The position numbers and the translations under genes were made by a program. The notes beneath the pieces are model-generated. The model worked only from the letters and a program-made list of their open reading frames with translations, ran no database searches and was not told where the DNA came from. 64,000 nt of DNA from Rhynchopus euleeides. Taxonomy: Eukaryota; Euglenozoa; Diplonemea; Diplonemida; Diplonemidae. Position 1 is the stretch's first letter; every line of letters starts with the position of its first letter. Shown piece by piece: positions 1 through 9,995 of the stretch. The DNA is taken from positions 558,001 to 622,000 of the forward strand of contig OY723318.1 of assembly GCA_963210315.1 (NCBI GenBank), read 5' to 3'.

Positions 1-737
1 CTACATGTTTGATACGTCCTCTGGTTCCCGAGGGAGGGGAGGGGAGGGGGTATTTTTCTGATTAGTGAAGACCTTCTTCTTCTCCCCCTCCCCCCTTTTT
101 TTGCTATCACACAGCCGCGGGTTTCTTCTTCCATTTACACACCACGTTTCAAACCATGTTGGCCCATGCTGACAGCCATTTACACAGCACGCGTATTCTC
201 AATGACATGAGCCATCCAATCGGATAAGCCCCCCCTCCCCCCCCCCCCCCTACCCCCGAAAAAAGGTCCCAAAAGGTTGCATCAAGAGCACCAAGTGAGG
301 GGCCTGGCGTACTCCTTTTTCTGCCAGCGGTTTTAACCAACATGACAAAATTTCCTTCTGCAGGGTCGGCCTGTGTTTCAGGCGTCCCACATCCTGTCTT
401 TGGCCCGACCGCCTTCCCTGAGGGAATTTGAAGAAAAGGAAGGGGGTGGGAGCACCACCGCAGAGGGAAGTGATGCTGGCCATCGATGGTTGACTAGGGG
501 TCTAAGTTGATCCGGCAAGAGCTCCCCACCCACCCAACCCACCGCACTCTCCGTGTTTGTTGCCGGGTTTGCCAGCAGGGGGTGAGAGGGGGTAGGTCGC
601 TTCTCCGACACCACACCCACCTTTGGGGCAGGCGGTTACCTTTTGGGTGGGAGCCGTGCCTTGCTCTACCCACCCAGTGCTCCTACCTGAGCCCAGGGTT
701 GCTGCTGTGGTAGGACTGGTGAGGCAGCCAACCCATC
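1..737. other. Intergenic, no gene seen
   Basis: No convincing coding region is visible. The stretch holds purine-rich and pyrimidine-rich tracts, including a long C run near 229-250. It presumably contains the promoter and 5' leader of the gene starting at 738, but I see no recognisable core promoter motif. Confidence 0.5.
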
Positions 738-2492
738 ATGGGGTGGTGGCGCGCTGCTATTAGCCGTGGGGGTGATGCGGATGCATTAGAGATGCGCAAC
801 CGCGAGACGATGATGATCATAGGCGTAGCGATGCTCGTGTTTGTGGTGGTGACGAATGCGACCACAACCGACACGCTCCAGCTCGGGAGATGCGCTGGCA
901 TTCTCTTCGGCGTTCTCGGTATCGTGACGTGCATATGGGGCTTCTGCAAGAGGGTTTACACGCAGGGCTTCATGGCGTTCTTTGTCATCGTATCGTGCGT
1001 GTCGATATGCCTGGCTGACCTCTACTTCTATCAAGCGGAGCTGCTGATCGCGTGGCCTGGGTTTGTCATGGTCATCGATCTCATCCTCGTGATGCGTCTC
1101 GACCACCGCTTTGCGACTGCTGCGGTGTGCTTCGTGATGCTGTGGCTGCTGATTACTTTCCTGGAGCAGCTGCTGCGCTTCGGGCTGTACGACGTGCCTC
1201 TGACGGACAGCTACGATGTGCGGAGGGAGACGTTCGGCAAACGGTTTGTCAACTGCGACAAGCCTCCCTGCAAAAGCGGTGTCATATACGCGCTGCTTGC
1301 TCGGTTCTCCGCTATGTTTGTTTTTCTAGTCGACTTCATCGCGACACGAGGGTTCGCACGACAGGTGCTGGCGGAGCAGGCAGCGATGCAGAGCACCATC
1401 ACAACTGTGGAGGAGATTGCGTCGCTGCTGGCAGCTTACGACGTGGACGCCGTGTCACGCATCCTCAGCGACGATAGCCGTGTGCTACCGGAGGCGATGC
1501 GTGCTGCGCTGCTGCATCTGGAGCAGAACCTGCGTGCGTACCGCCCCTACCTCCCGAGGTCCTGCCTCCCGTGCGACCAGTGGGCGGACGAGCTTGCGCT
1601 TCCCGGCCTAAGCGTGGCTGTACCACTGAATTCACCGTTCCGGAACAGGCCTGGTCCCGACAGTGCCATCGAAGCGAATGGCGCTGCCACGTATCACGTT
1701 CAGCCGCTTGTGAGTAAGCATACGACCCTCCTTGCTGTCAACATAAAGGGGTCGTGTGAGATGCTGCAGGGCAGCCTGCACCTCTTCGAACATGCCTTTG
1801 CGGCCACTCTCGCTGCCACCCTGCGGTGTGTGGAGCACCATGCGGGCATCGTCGACCTGTTCGTGGGTGACCACGTGTGGTGCTCCTTCAACGCGTCACG
1901 GAAGTGCACGATGCACGCCACCGCAGCAGTGGGTGCCGCGAAGAACATCCTCCTCGGCGATCTCCCTGTGCCCACCAATGCCGGTGCAGTGACGGGCAAA
2001 GCACACTGCGGGGATATCGGGTGTGCGGACATGCGGCGCTTCTCGGTGGTCGGTGTGCTGCCTACACAGGCACGCGCGATGGAACGTGCGGGTTCTGCTT
2101 TGGGCCTGCCACTGGTGTGCAACAAGACATGCCAGCAGGACGCAGAGTGCACACACGAGATGCGCCTCGTGCCCTTGCGTGTCGCCATCGTGAAGCCTAT
2201 GTGCCAGAAGGACGGGGAAGTGCCTCTCGAGGTGGCAGACGACCCACAGAGTGTGTACGAGGTGGTTGTCAGCAATGCATGTGAGCACAGTAGCGTCAGC
2301 GCCAGCAGCGAGTGGATGTACGAACTGAAATACAGCTCCACAAAGTGGTACAATTACAACGCAGCGGTGAATGCCTATCTCAACGGGGACGACATGCGGG
2401 CTGTGCTGGAGCTCTCGGGTGACAAACACGACGCCTTGGCGGAATCACTGAGATCGACAGGACCGAGCGATGTGATGCGTATTATGATGTGA
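738..2492 (+). CDS. Six-span membrane protein with degenerate class III nucleotidyl cyclase domain
   Basis: A 584-residue single-exon frame. Six hydrophobic segments lie near residues 24-40, 52-70, 76-95, 101-119, 125-143 and 182-201, followed by a cytosolic region. Residues about 325-500 read like a class III adenylate/guanylate cyclase homology domain. LLAVNIKGS matches the first metal-binding strand, IVDLFVGDHVWCSF matches the GGxVDKFxGDAxxAxF segment, and RRFSVVGVLPTQARAMERA matches the region with the transition-state Asn and Arg. In active members the first strand carries a metal-binding Asp; here Asn335 is in its place. The second Asp (Asp378, in VGD) is kept, and the Asn of VNLAAR reads Thr. 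The architecture is that of a membrane cyclase, but catalysis is doubtful and the protein may be a nucleotide sensor or pseudo-cyclase. Met19 (position 792) is an alternative start that would begin just before the first membrane segment. Confidence 0.75.
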   Translation: MGWWRAAISRGGDADALEMRNRETMMIIGVAMLVFVVVTNATTTDTLQLGRCAGILFGVLGIVTCIWGFCKRVYTQGFMAFFVIVSCVSICLADLYFYQAELLIAWPGFVMVIDLILVMRLDHRFATAAVCFVMLWLLITFLEQLLRFGLYDVPLTDSYDVRRETFGKRFVNCDKPPCKSGVIYALLARFSAMFVFLVDFIATRGFARQVLAEQAAMQSTITTVEEIASLLAAYDVDAVSRILSDDSRVLPEAMRAALLHLEQNLRAYRPYLPRSCLPCDQWADELALPGLSVAVPLNSPFRNRPGPDSAIEANGAATYHVQPLVSKHTTLLAVNIKGSCEMLQGSLHLFEHAFAATLAATLRCVEHHAGIVDLFVGDHVWCSFNASRKCTMHATAAVGAAKNILLGDLPVPTNAGAVTGKAHCGDIGCADMRRFSVVGVLPTQARAMERAGSALGLPLVCNKTCQQDAECTHEMRLVPLRVAIVKPMCQKDGEVPLEVADDPQSVYEVVVSNACEHSSVSASSEWMYELKYSSTKWYNYNAAVNAYLNGDDMRAVLELSGDKHDALAESLRSTGPSDVMRIMM

Positions 2493-2745
2493 CCCTGCCC
2501 TGGTCCCCTCCCCCCCATGCTCTCTAGCATGCACGGCAGGCACGGCAGGCAAGCTAGTCATGTAACTCGTTAGTTTGCTAACGAGTGATCACTGGTTACT
2601 AACTAGTTACTTCCTAGTGATCACTCGTCAGATAGGCCGGGATTTCACCGGGATCCCGGCCGGGGTTTCCCAGGATCCCGGCGTGGAAAAAAAATCTGCG
2701 CCACAGAGTGAAGACCCCCTGTTGCCCGCGACTGTCACTCGTTAG
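2493..2745. other. Intergenic with short palindromic motifs
   Basis: Non-coding. It contains self-complementary motifs around CTCGTTAG and GTGATCACT (2560-2630) and CGGGATCCCGG motifs (2637-2685). These are short repeats of unknown origin. Confidence 0.45.
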
Positions 2746-2877
2746 GTAACTACCGTCACTCAAGTTATGTTGGTGGGGTAAAATATTGGTGGGGTACTAA
2801 TTTGGTGGATTTGGGGGTTCTGGAAGAAGTTGGTGGGTTATTACCCCACCAACATTACTTGAGTGACGGTAGTTATC
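2746..2877. mobile_element. Foldback MITE, about 130 bp
   Basis: The left arm begins TAACTACCGTCACTCAAG and runs on to a GTTGGTGGGGTA block. The right arm is its near-exact reverse complement, ending GAGTGACGGTAGTTA. Arms of about 35 bp flank a loop of about 60 bp. A TA at each outer edge is consistent with a TA target duplication. It has no coding capacity. Confidence 0.65.
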
Positions 2878-3577
2878 AGGGCCCCCCTATTTGCCCTGCC
2901 GTGTGTTCTCCAAAACTGTTGATTTGTTCTGACGCCGCTGCCACCCGCAGGGACATTGCGGTGGCCTTTTCCGAGTATCCTGCCAAAAAGGTGGGCGTCA
3001 GACCACATCCCCGCAGCTGGGCATTGCCATGCCCTGCAGTGGGGATCCCCTCCAGCCCAGTGACATGCTGTCTCGGAAGATTTTGAACACAATTTCAATT
3101 TTGGGAGTTGTGCTCACAACTTCCAGCACACCCCTTCTTTGCTTTCCTTTTGTCAGCCTGGCTCCAGGGAGGGCGGGCATTGTGTTGCCACACAGCCCCG
3201 GCTACCCCTCCAACCCCAACAAGGGATTTTGTTTGGCAGGTAAACCCTGCCCTGTGCCTTTGGCTATCCGCCCGGTGCAAGTCGCTTATGTTTTGATGTT
3301 CCTTTTTACGCACACGACCTTCGCGCGGAAAGTGTCATTCAGCTCTGCCAAACGTGCTCTACACACCACCCCCTTCATCAGGCAAGTGGGTTTGTAAGTG
3401 CGTGTGGAAGCGTCAACGCATCAAACGAAGTACCAAACAGTAGAGGAAGAGCGGCAGAGTTGAAGTGACACTTTTGTTATTTCCGGACACTTCAATGTGG
3501 GTGGAGCGTTACTCGCGCTTTGTTCTTATACGAGCGGCGAAGCGTAGCGAAGCCGCAAAAATCAACGAAGGAAATCC
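2878..3577. other. Intergenic, no gene seen
   Basis: Only short open frames without recognisable motifs. The stretch ends at the left boundary of the inverted-dimer transposon. Confidence 0.4.
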
Positions 3578-3599
3578 TACACGGTGGCACGGTGCTGGT

Positions 3600-3764
3600 G
3601 GGAGACCGTCGTGGGAGACCGTTTTTCGGGAGACCAAACGGTATCCCCCTTGGGAGAGCATATGCTCTCCCTTGGGAGAGCATATGCTCTCCCTTGGGAG
3701 ACCGTCTGGTCTCCCGTGGGAGAGCATTTGGTCTCCCGGGGAGACCGTCTGGTCTCCCATGTCC
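3600..3764. repeat. Left terminal array of short palindromic repeats
   Basis: At least six GGGAGA/TCTCCC units, several fully palindromic (GGGAGAGCATATGCTCTCCC occurs twice in tandem). They lie just inside the transposon terminus and are plausible transposase-binding sites. The right arm has one unit fewer. Confidence 0.8.
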
Positions 3765-3933
3765 GTTGATTTGTGTGGGAAGTGGGGTGGGGGGGGGGGT
3801 CAATTTTTGGGGATGTGTCTGCTACAAAATACATTTTTAATCGAGGGGGAATGTGGGGCGGGTTGGGGTGTGGGAAAGCACTCTATTTTTTGATCATGAT
3901 CAGCAAACTGACCCCACACACGTACAAAACTAG

Positions 3934-5511
3934 CTACTCCTCAGGTGCATAGCACTTCCCCCGTTCAGGGATGTCCCATCGTTTTGCACGGCACACACAC
4001 ATGGTGAAGCAGTCCCTCGGTACTCCCTCACCCACATGAAAGAGAAGCTCGTTGTCGCTGGATATCTTTGTCACATGTGGAAGCAATCCCAGCTTTGATA
4101 TCCTTTTCAGAAGTGCCGACAAAGGGCCCTTCCATTGATCCCGATAAAAGCACTTGCACAGCTTCAGTGCATCGCACGCCAGTATCTTGGGCGGATCCGT
4201 CGTGATCCCAGGCAAGGGTTTGCACACCGATACCCGTGCCACTTCATAACGCATTTGGTCGTGTTCGAAGTTAGTTCCAACTCTGGCTGAATGCATCTTA
4301 CGGGTGCTGTTCCCCTGTTCTTGCAGTTCATCAGTGCACTGGATTGGCAAGGCATCAACCTCGTCAAACCAGTGGCCCATGCTGTGCAGATACGCGTGTC
4401 CCTTCCGCGTTGTCATTCCAGGGATGCGCCATTCGAGGAGGTACATCAGAGCGTGATACATCACTAGTGAATATAGCATTTCCTTCTGGTACTCCAGCCG
4501 GTCACTGAGGTAGAAGCGGCAGGCGATGCTCTGATACCGGAAGAAGACAAGCCCCTGCATCAGTAGGCCCATCGTGAGCGGTACACCGTTCGAGAGATGG
4601 CACAACGTGTTCAAAGCCTCGCGTGCCTGCGCCCCCTTTAAGTTTTTTATAGGAGCGTTCTCTTGCGTGAGCTGCTGCACGTCCGCTGGCAGTGACCTGA
4701 ACCCATCTGGCAGGATATGCAGCAGTATCACGATGCAGTTCTTCGTGTCATGCAGAGGTGGCGTGATACAGTACACTTCGTTTTTGAAAGCGCTTGCTAT
4801 TGGACACGAGAACCCCTTCGCATCAAGGGCCCGCATGCTCAACCTTTTGCACTGATGAAGCCGAGCAACAGACTCATCGCGCGGTGTTGAGCAAAAGGCT
4901 GACCGGTGGCCTTGACCTCCCATCTTGCTGAACTGGGACCAAAGATCAGCGTGGTCACCACCAACGTACTTCACGTCAACGGTAACGGAGACACCGTTCA
5001 CGCAAACCGCCGTCTGCCGCAATGCGTCCAACTGCCTGGGGAAATCTGCAAGATGCCAGTGGAAAAAATCTTGGCTTGGCAGATCAACGAGCGTGATGGG
5101 GGCCGCAACCATCATCCTTCTGTTCTTCTGAATGAAGACAGAAACGGCCATGCGGGTCCGCTTCGCTTCTCTGCGGTGGCTGTTCCGGGGATTATAATCA
5201 TCCCTGAGGATGACGGCTTCGCAGCGGCAGTCGGGCGATGTGGGGTTCAAAAAATCATCGTCGACACCAGAAAGGAGAAACTCGCACAAGTTGGGAAGGT
5301 TGCCCGTCATCGCCTCGGCATCGCTCTGCAGCTCCCTCTTGAGCGTGCTCTTGTGACGCGACATCCCAAGGGAAATCCTGGCGAATCCCCGTTCCTCAAG
5401 CACGTCGTTCACGGTCTTTTGGAGCGTGGCGGCCTGTCGCTCCGAAATCCCGGCCGCCAGCCTGCCATGCTCGAACCCCTCTCGCAAGGCTTCTAATAGC
5501 CCTGGGTCCAT
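3934..5511 (-). CDS. ORF2, candidate DDE-type transposase (left-arm copy)
   Basis: 525 residues, identical to the copy at 8102-9679. Its 3' end faces the left transposon terminus. The product is described under the right-arm copy. It lies downstream of the 5'-incomplete left copy of ORF1, in the same orientation. It remains fully open, so the duplication is recent or the copies are kept identical by gene conversion. Confidence 0.7.
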   Translation of the reverse strand: MDPGLLEALREGFEHGRLAAGISERQAATLQKTVNDVLEERGFARISLGMSRHKSTLKRELQSDAEAMTGNLPNLCEFLLSGVDDDFLNPTSPDCRCEAVILRDDYNPRNSHRREAKRTRMAVSVFIQKNRRMMVAAPITLVDLPSQDFFHWHLADFPRQLDALRQTAVCVNGVSVTVDVKYVGGDHADLWSQFSKMGGQGHRSAFCSTPRDESVARLHQCKRLSMRALDAKGFSCPIASAFKNEVYCITPPLHDTKNCIVILLHILPDGFRSLPADVQQLTQENAPIKNLKGAQAREALNTLCHLSNGVPLTMGLLMQGLVFFRYQSIACRFYLSDRLEYQKEMLYSLVMYHALMYLLEWRIPGMTTRKGHAYLHSMGHWFDEVDALPIQCTDELQEQGNSTRKMHSARVGTNFEHDQMRYEVARVSVCKPLPGITTDPPKILACDALKLCKCFYRDQWKGPLSALLKRISKLGLLPHVTKISSDNELLFHVGEGVPRDCFTMCVCRAKRWDIPERGKCYAPEE

Positions 5512-5724
5512 GTTGCAAACATGTGACTGTGCTGATGGTGGTATATTGTGTAAATGACCGTATATGCGAGCAATATTTTCGAAGACTTGAAGGACGGGGT
5601 GGGTACTCGGATGGGTGGGGGCGGGTTTGCACTCTGCGAGATGTTGAACTTTGCGGTAACTCTCTCTTGATCATGCCATTCTTACACTTTTTGGCCACGT
5701 GGATACGTGGGTCCTGGTGGTGTA

Positions 5725-6754
5725 CTACTGCTCACCCAAATCCGACTGTGTCACGTGCTTGCTGCTGGTTTCATCCATGCCGTCAAGAGACAGCTCCGTC
5801 ACAGGAAGATTTCCCAGGACATCCGCTTCTTCCGATTCCTCGTCGTCCTTCTTCTGGTCGAGGAAGCCTGTGGCCGGGGCGAGCGTCCCGCTCACATGCA
5901 GCTTTGCCACATGCTTTACAATGGGCAGGCTCACAAACGTGACTCCATCATTGCGGTAGATCTGTGATTATAAGCAAGTGTATTTAATTATGGGGGGTGG
6001 TTGTGTAGTGCCAATAGCTGTACCTACCTCAAGGTCTAAACCGTAATCGTAGCCATCCGGGAGGGTCAGCTGCCTCTTGTAGAGGCCGGAAGGTGGGTAG
6101 GCCCACTGCGTTGCGACCCTCTTGAAGTGGACGGTCAACGTCCGGTTCGCGAACTGGGGGGCCATGTCGCCTTTCATCATGATGGTGGCGAGTGATGCCT
6201 CCAGGGCGACAGTGCACGCCTTTTCGTCCATCTTTATCATGTAGGGTGGGTACGCCCCCCCCCCCCCCCCCCCCGTGATGCGCACCGCCTCCTCATCATC
6301 CGTCTTCTTCTTCTGCGACACCCCCTTCTTACCCTTCTCCTCCTTCTCCCCCTTCAGGATGCGATCATACTGTCGAGCCATGTCGTTTCCGATGCGGACC
6401 TCATTCCCATGAGCCAGCAGGAGTTTGTATGCGTCTGAACCCTTGTTTTTTGTTGTCGGGAATGCGCGCACGTAGACTCCGTAGAACACGAGCTCCTCGC
6501 AGTTGCGGGTGCGGTTGCTCCACACAGAACCATCATTCTCCTTCAGCTTCTGGTCGTGGGCGCCCTTGTTCACACTGGGCGCAAACTTCTTGCCGAACAA
6601 CTCTTTGAACGCTGTGGTGATGAACGGGCTGTTGTCCAGCTTGCCGTGGAGCTTGGGGCAGGCAGTCTCGAGGAGGCCACGGAAGGCTGACATGGGGATG
6701 GTGTTCGTGATGCTCTTGGTGACCGGATCGATCGTGCTGGCTGCTGACGACACA
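5725..6754 (-). pseudogene. ORF1, left-arm copy lacking its original 5' end
   Basis: Mirror image of the right-arm ORF1 from the arm boundary onward. Exon 1 remainder is about 6028-6754, the intron 5962-6027 and exon 2 5725-5961. The N-terminal codons, including the basic localisation signal, lie only in the spacer on the other strand. An ATG at 6783-6781 on this strand could supply a different N-terminus, MVRCLLCGHD, joined in frame to VSSAASTID. The copy may therefore be 5'-truncated or may encode an isoform with an altered N-terminus. A G/C run of about 20 (near 6256-6275) encodes a Gly tract and is prone to slippage. Confidence 0.6.
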
Positions 6755-6858
6755 TCATGTCCACACAGCAGACAACGCACCATGTCCGAGGCCCCTCCAA
6801 AACGGGCTAAGGTTGATGGAACGGAGAAGCCCCTCATCCACGCCTTCACGAAATGCTT
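6755..6858. other. Unique spacer at the centre of the inverted dimer
   Basis: About 104 bp that are not inverted-repeated. On the + strand it holds the start and first codons of the intact ORF1 (ATG at 6782). On the - strand it offers an alternative start codon at 6783. The two ATGs overlap at a CATG. Confidence 0.8.
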
Positions 6859-7888
6859 TGTGTCGTCAGCAGCCAGCACGATCGATCCGGTCACCAAGAG
6901 CATCACGAACACCATCCCCATGTCAGCCTTCCGTGGCCTCCTCGAGACTGCCTGCCCCAAGCTCCACGGCAAGCTGGACAACAGCCCGTTCATCACCACA
7001 GCGTTCAAAGAGTTGTTCGGCAAGAAGTTTGCGCCCAGTGTGAACAAGGGCGCCCACGACCAGAAGCTGAAGGAGAATGATGGTTCTGTGTGGAGCAACC
7101 GCACCCGCAACTGCGAGGAGCTCGTGTTCTACGGAGTCTACGTGCGCGCATTCCCGACAACAAAAAACAAGGGTTCAGACGCATACAAACTCCTGCTGGC
7201 TCATGGGAATGAGGTCCGCATCGGAAACGACATGGCTCGACAGTATGATCGCATCCTGAAGGGGGAGAAGGAGGAGAAGGGTAAGAAGGGGGTGTCGCAG
7301 AAGAAGAAGACGGATGATGAGGAGGCGGTGCGCATCACGGGGGGGGGGGGGGGGGGGGCGTACCCACCCTACATGATAAAGATGGACGAAAAGGCGTGCA
7401 CTGTCGCCCTGGAGGCATCACTCGCCACCATCATGATGAAAGGCGACATGGCCCCCCAGTTCGCGAACCGGACGTTGACCGTCCACTTCAAGAGGGTCGC
7501 AACGCAGTGGGCCTACCCACCTTCCGGCCTCTACAAGAGGCAGCTGACCCTCCCGGATGGCTACGATTACGGTTTAGACCTTGAGGTAGGTACAGCTATT
7601 GGCACTACACAACCACCCCCCATAATTAAATACACTTGCTTATAATCACAGATCTACCGCAATGATGGAGTCACGTTTGTGAGCCTGCCCATTGTAAAGC
7701 ATGTGGCAAAGCTGCATGTGAGCGGGACGCTCGCCCCGGCCACAGGCTTCCTCGACCAGAAGAAGGACGACGAGGAATCGGAAGAAGCGGATGTCCTGGG
7801 AAATCTTCCTGTGACGGAGCTGTCTCTTGACGGCATGGATGAAACCAGCAGCAAGCACGTGACACAGTCGGATTTGGGTGAGCAGTAG
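6782..7888 (+). CDS. ORF1 of the transposon, NLS-bearing accessory protein (intact copy)
   Basis: Two exons: 6782-7585, then intron 7586-7651 (GTAGGT...ATCACAG), then 7652-7888; about 346 residues. It starts MSEAPPKRAKVDG, a monopartite nuclear localisation signal. A conserved core follows (IHAFTKCF ... FRGLLETACPKLHGKL ... FITTAF), then a charged Lys-rich stretch, a Gly tract encoded by a long G run, and an acidic C-terminal tail. The core resembles the 126-residue ORF at 57015-57395 in the related element (IVHDFCTAF ... RRLLATVLSKELHQH), so this is a genuine family gene and not chance. ORF2 lies 213 bp downstream in the same orientation. The function is not recognised; a DNA-binding or transposition accessory role is inferred from the signal and the context. 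Confidence 0.75.
7586..7651 (+). other. Spliceosomal intron in ORF1
   Basis: 66 bp, phase 0, bounded by GTAGGT and CACAG. Removing it joins DLE to IYRNDGV in a continuous frame. An intron argues that the transposon genes are expressed from the nucleus. Confidence 0.7.
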
Positions 7889-8101
7889 TACACCACCAGG
7901 ACCCACGTATCCACGTGGCCAAAAAGTGTAAGAATGGCATGATCAAGAGAGAGTTACCGCAAAGTTCAACATCTCGCAGAGTGCAAACCCGCCCCCACCC
8001 ATCCGAGTACCCACCCCGTCCTTCAAGTCTTCGAAAATATTGCTCGCATATACGGTCATTTACACAATATACCACCATCAGCACAGTCACATGTTTGCAA
8101 C

Positions 8102-9679
8102 ATGGACCCAGGGCTATTAGAAGCCTTGCGAGAGGGGTTCGAGCATGGCAGGCTGGCGGCCGGGATTTCGGAGCGACAGGCCGCCACGCTCCAAAAGACC
8201 GTGAACGACGTGCTTGAGGAACGGGGATTCGCCAGGATTTCCCTTGGGATGTCGCGTCACAAGAGCACGCTCAAGAGGGAGCTGCAGAGCGATGCCGAGG
8301 CGATGACGGGCAACCTTCCCAACTTGTGCGAGTTTCTCCTTTCTGGTGTCGACGATGATTTTTTGAACCCCACATCGCCCGACTGCCGCTGCGAAGCCGT
8401 CATCCTCAGGGATGATTATAATCCCCGGAACAGCCACCGCAGAGAAGCGAAGCGGACCCGCATGGCCGTTTCTGTCTTCATTCAGAAGAACAGAAGGATG
8501 ATGGTTGCGGCCCCCATCACGCTCGTTGATCTGCCAAGCCAAGATTTTTTCCACTGGCATCTTGCAGATTTCCCCAGGCAGTTGGACGCATTGCGGCAGA
8601 CGGCGGTTTGCGTGAACGGTGTCTCCGTTACCGTTGACGTGAAGTACGTTGGTGGTGACCACGCTGATCTTTGGTCCCAGTTCAGCAAGATGGGAGGTCA
8701 AGGCCACCGGTCAGCCTTTTGCTCAACACCGCGCGATGAGTCTGTTGCTCGGCTTCATCAGTGCAAAAGGTTGAGCATGCGGGCCCTTGATGCGAAGGGG
8801 TTCTCGTGTCCAATAGCAAGCGCTTTCAAAAACGAAGTGTACTGTATCACGCCACCTCTGCATGACACGAAGAACTGCATCGTGATACTGCTGCATATCC
8901 TGCCAGATGGGTTCAGGTCACTGCCAGCGGACGTGCAGCAGCTCACGCAAGAGAACGCTCCTATAAAAAACTTAAAGGGGGCGCAGGCACGCGAGGCTTT
9001 GAACACGTTGTGCCATCTCTCGAACGGTGTACCGCTCACGATGGGCCTACTGATGCAGGGGCTTGTCTTCTTCCGGTATCAGAGCATCGCCTGCCGCTTC
9101 TACCTCAGTGACCGGCTGGAGTACCAGAAGGAAATGCTATATTCACTAGTGATGTATCACGCTCTGATGTACCTCCTCGAATGGCGCATCCCTGGAATGA
9201 CAACGCGGAAGGGACACGCGTATCTGCACAGCATGGGCCACTGGTTTGACGAGGTTGATGCCTTGCCAATCCAGTGCACTGATGAACTGCAAGAACAGGG
9301 GAACAGCACCCGTAAGATGCATTCAGCCAGAGTTGGAACTAACTTCGAACACGACCAAATGCGTTATGAAGTGGCACGGGTATCGGTGTGCAAACCCTTG
9401 CCTGGGATCACGACGGATCCGCCCAAGATACTGGCGTGCGATGCACTGAAGCTGTGCAAGTGCTTTTATCGGGATCAATGGAAGGGCCCTTTGTCGGCAC
9501 TTCTGAAAAGGATATCAAAGCTGGGATTGCTTCCACATGTGACAAAGATATCCAGCGACAACGAGCTTCTCTTTCATGTGGGTGAGGGAGTACCGAGGGA
9601 CTGCTTCACCATGTGTGTGTGCCGTGCAAAACGATGGGACATCCCTGAACGGGGGAAGTGCTATGCACCTGAGGAGTAG
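8102..9679 (+). CDS. ORF2, candidate DDE-type transposase (right-arm copy)
   Basis: 525 residues in one exon, ATG at 8102. Residues about 97-260 look like an RNase H-type DDE core. A first acidic pair (Asp104-Asp105) precedes a basic stretch and beta-like strands. A VDVKYVGGDHADLW segment follows, whose Asp186 could be the second catalytic acid. A GHRSAFC cluster and a conserved ITPPLHDTKN motif (249-258) come next. HSMGHW (376-381), followed by acidic residues, is also conserved. The relative at 55613-56749 keeps GG-GHR-xC, VTPALHDCKG and HSLHHWW, which shows these positions are under constraint. I cannot assign it to a named transposase superfamily. The catalytic assignment is inference from the motif pattern and the transposon context. 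Confidence 0.7.
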   Translation: MDPGLLEALREGFEHGRLAAGISERQAATLQKTVNDVLEERGFARISLGMSRHKSTLKRELQSDAEAMTGNLPNLCEFLLSGVDDDFLNPTSPDCRCEAVILRDDYNPRNSHRREAKRTRMAVSVFIQKNRRMMVAAPITLVDLPSQDFFHWHLADFPRQLDALRQTAVCVNGVSVTVDVKYVGGDHADLWSQFSKMGGQGHRSAFCSTPRDESVARLHQCKRLSMRALDAKGFSCPIASAFKNEVYCITPPLHDTKNCIVILLHILPDGFRSLPADVQQLTQENAPIKNLKGAQAREALNTLCHLSNGVPLTMGLLMQGLVFFRYQSIACRFYLSDRLEYQKEMLYSLVMYHALMYLLEWRIPGMTTRKGHAYLHSMGHWFDEVDALPIQCTDELQEQGNSTRKMHSARVGTNFEHDQMRYEVARVSVCKPLPGITTDPPKILACDALKLCKCFYRDQWKGPLSALLKRISKLGLLPHVTKISSDNELLFHVGEGVPRDCFTMCVCRAKRWDIPERGKCYAPEE

Positions 9680-9854
9680 CTAGTTTTGTACGTGTGTGGG
9701 GTCAGTTTGCTGATCATGATCAAAAAATAGAGTGCTTTCCCACACCCCAACCCGCCCCACATTCCCCCTCGATTAAAAATGTATTTTGTAGCAGACACAT
9801 CCCCAAAAATTGACCCCCCCCCCCCCCACCCCACTTCCCACACAAATCAACGGA

Positions 9855-9995
9855 CATGGGAGACCAGACGGTCTCCCCGGGAGACCAAATGCTCTCCCAC
9901 GGGAGACCAGACGGTCTCCCAAGGGAGAGCATATGCTCTCCCAAGGGGGATACCGTTTGGTCTCCCGAAAAACGGTCTCCCACGACGGTCTCCCA
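9855..9995. repeat. Right terminal array of short palindromic repeats
   Basis: Reverse complement of the left array, with one fewer GGGAGAGCATATGCTCTCCC unit. It lies just inside the right transposon end. Confidence 0.8.

Noticed and set aside
3600-3764. CRISPR-like array of short repeats
   Set aside because: Units are abutting palindromes without unique spacers, they sit at transposon ends, and the genome is eukaryotic.
5968-7110. 380-codon - strand frame spanning the dimer centre
   Set aside because: Its first 110 or so codons run antisense through the intact ORF1. Only the part after the arm boundary is conserved. I treat it as the 5'-deficient left copy of ORF1. The same holds for the + strand frame opening at 6503.
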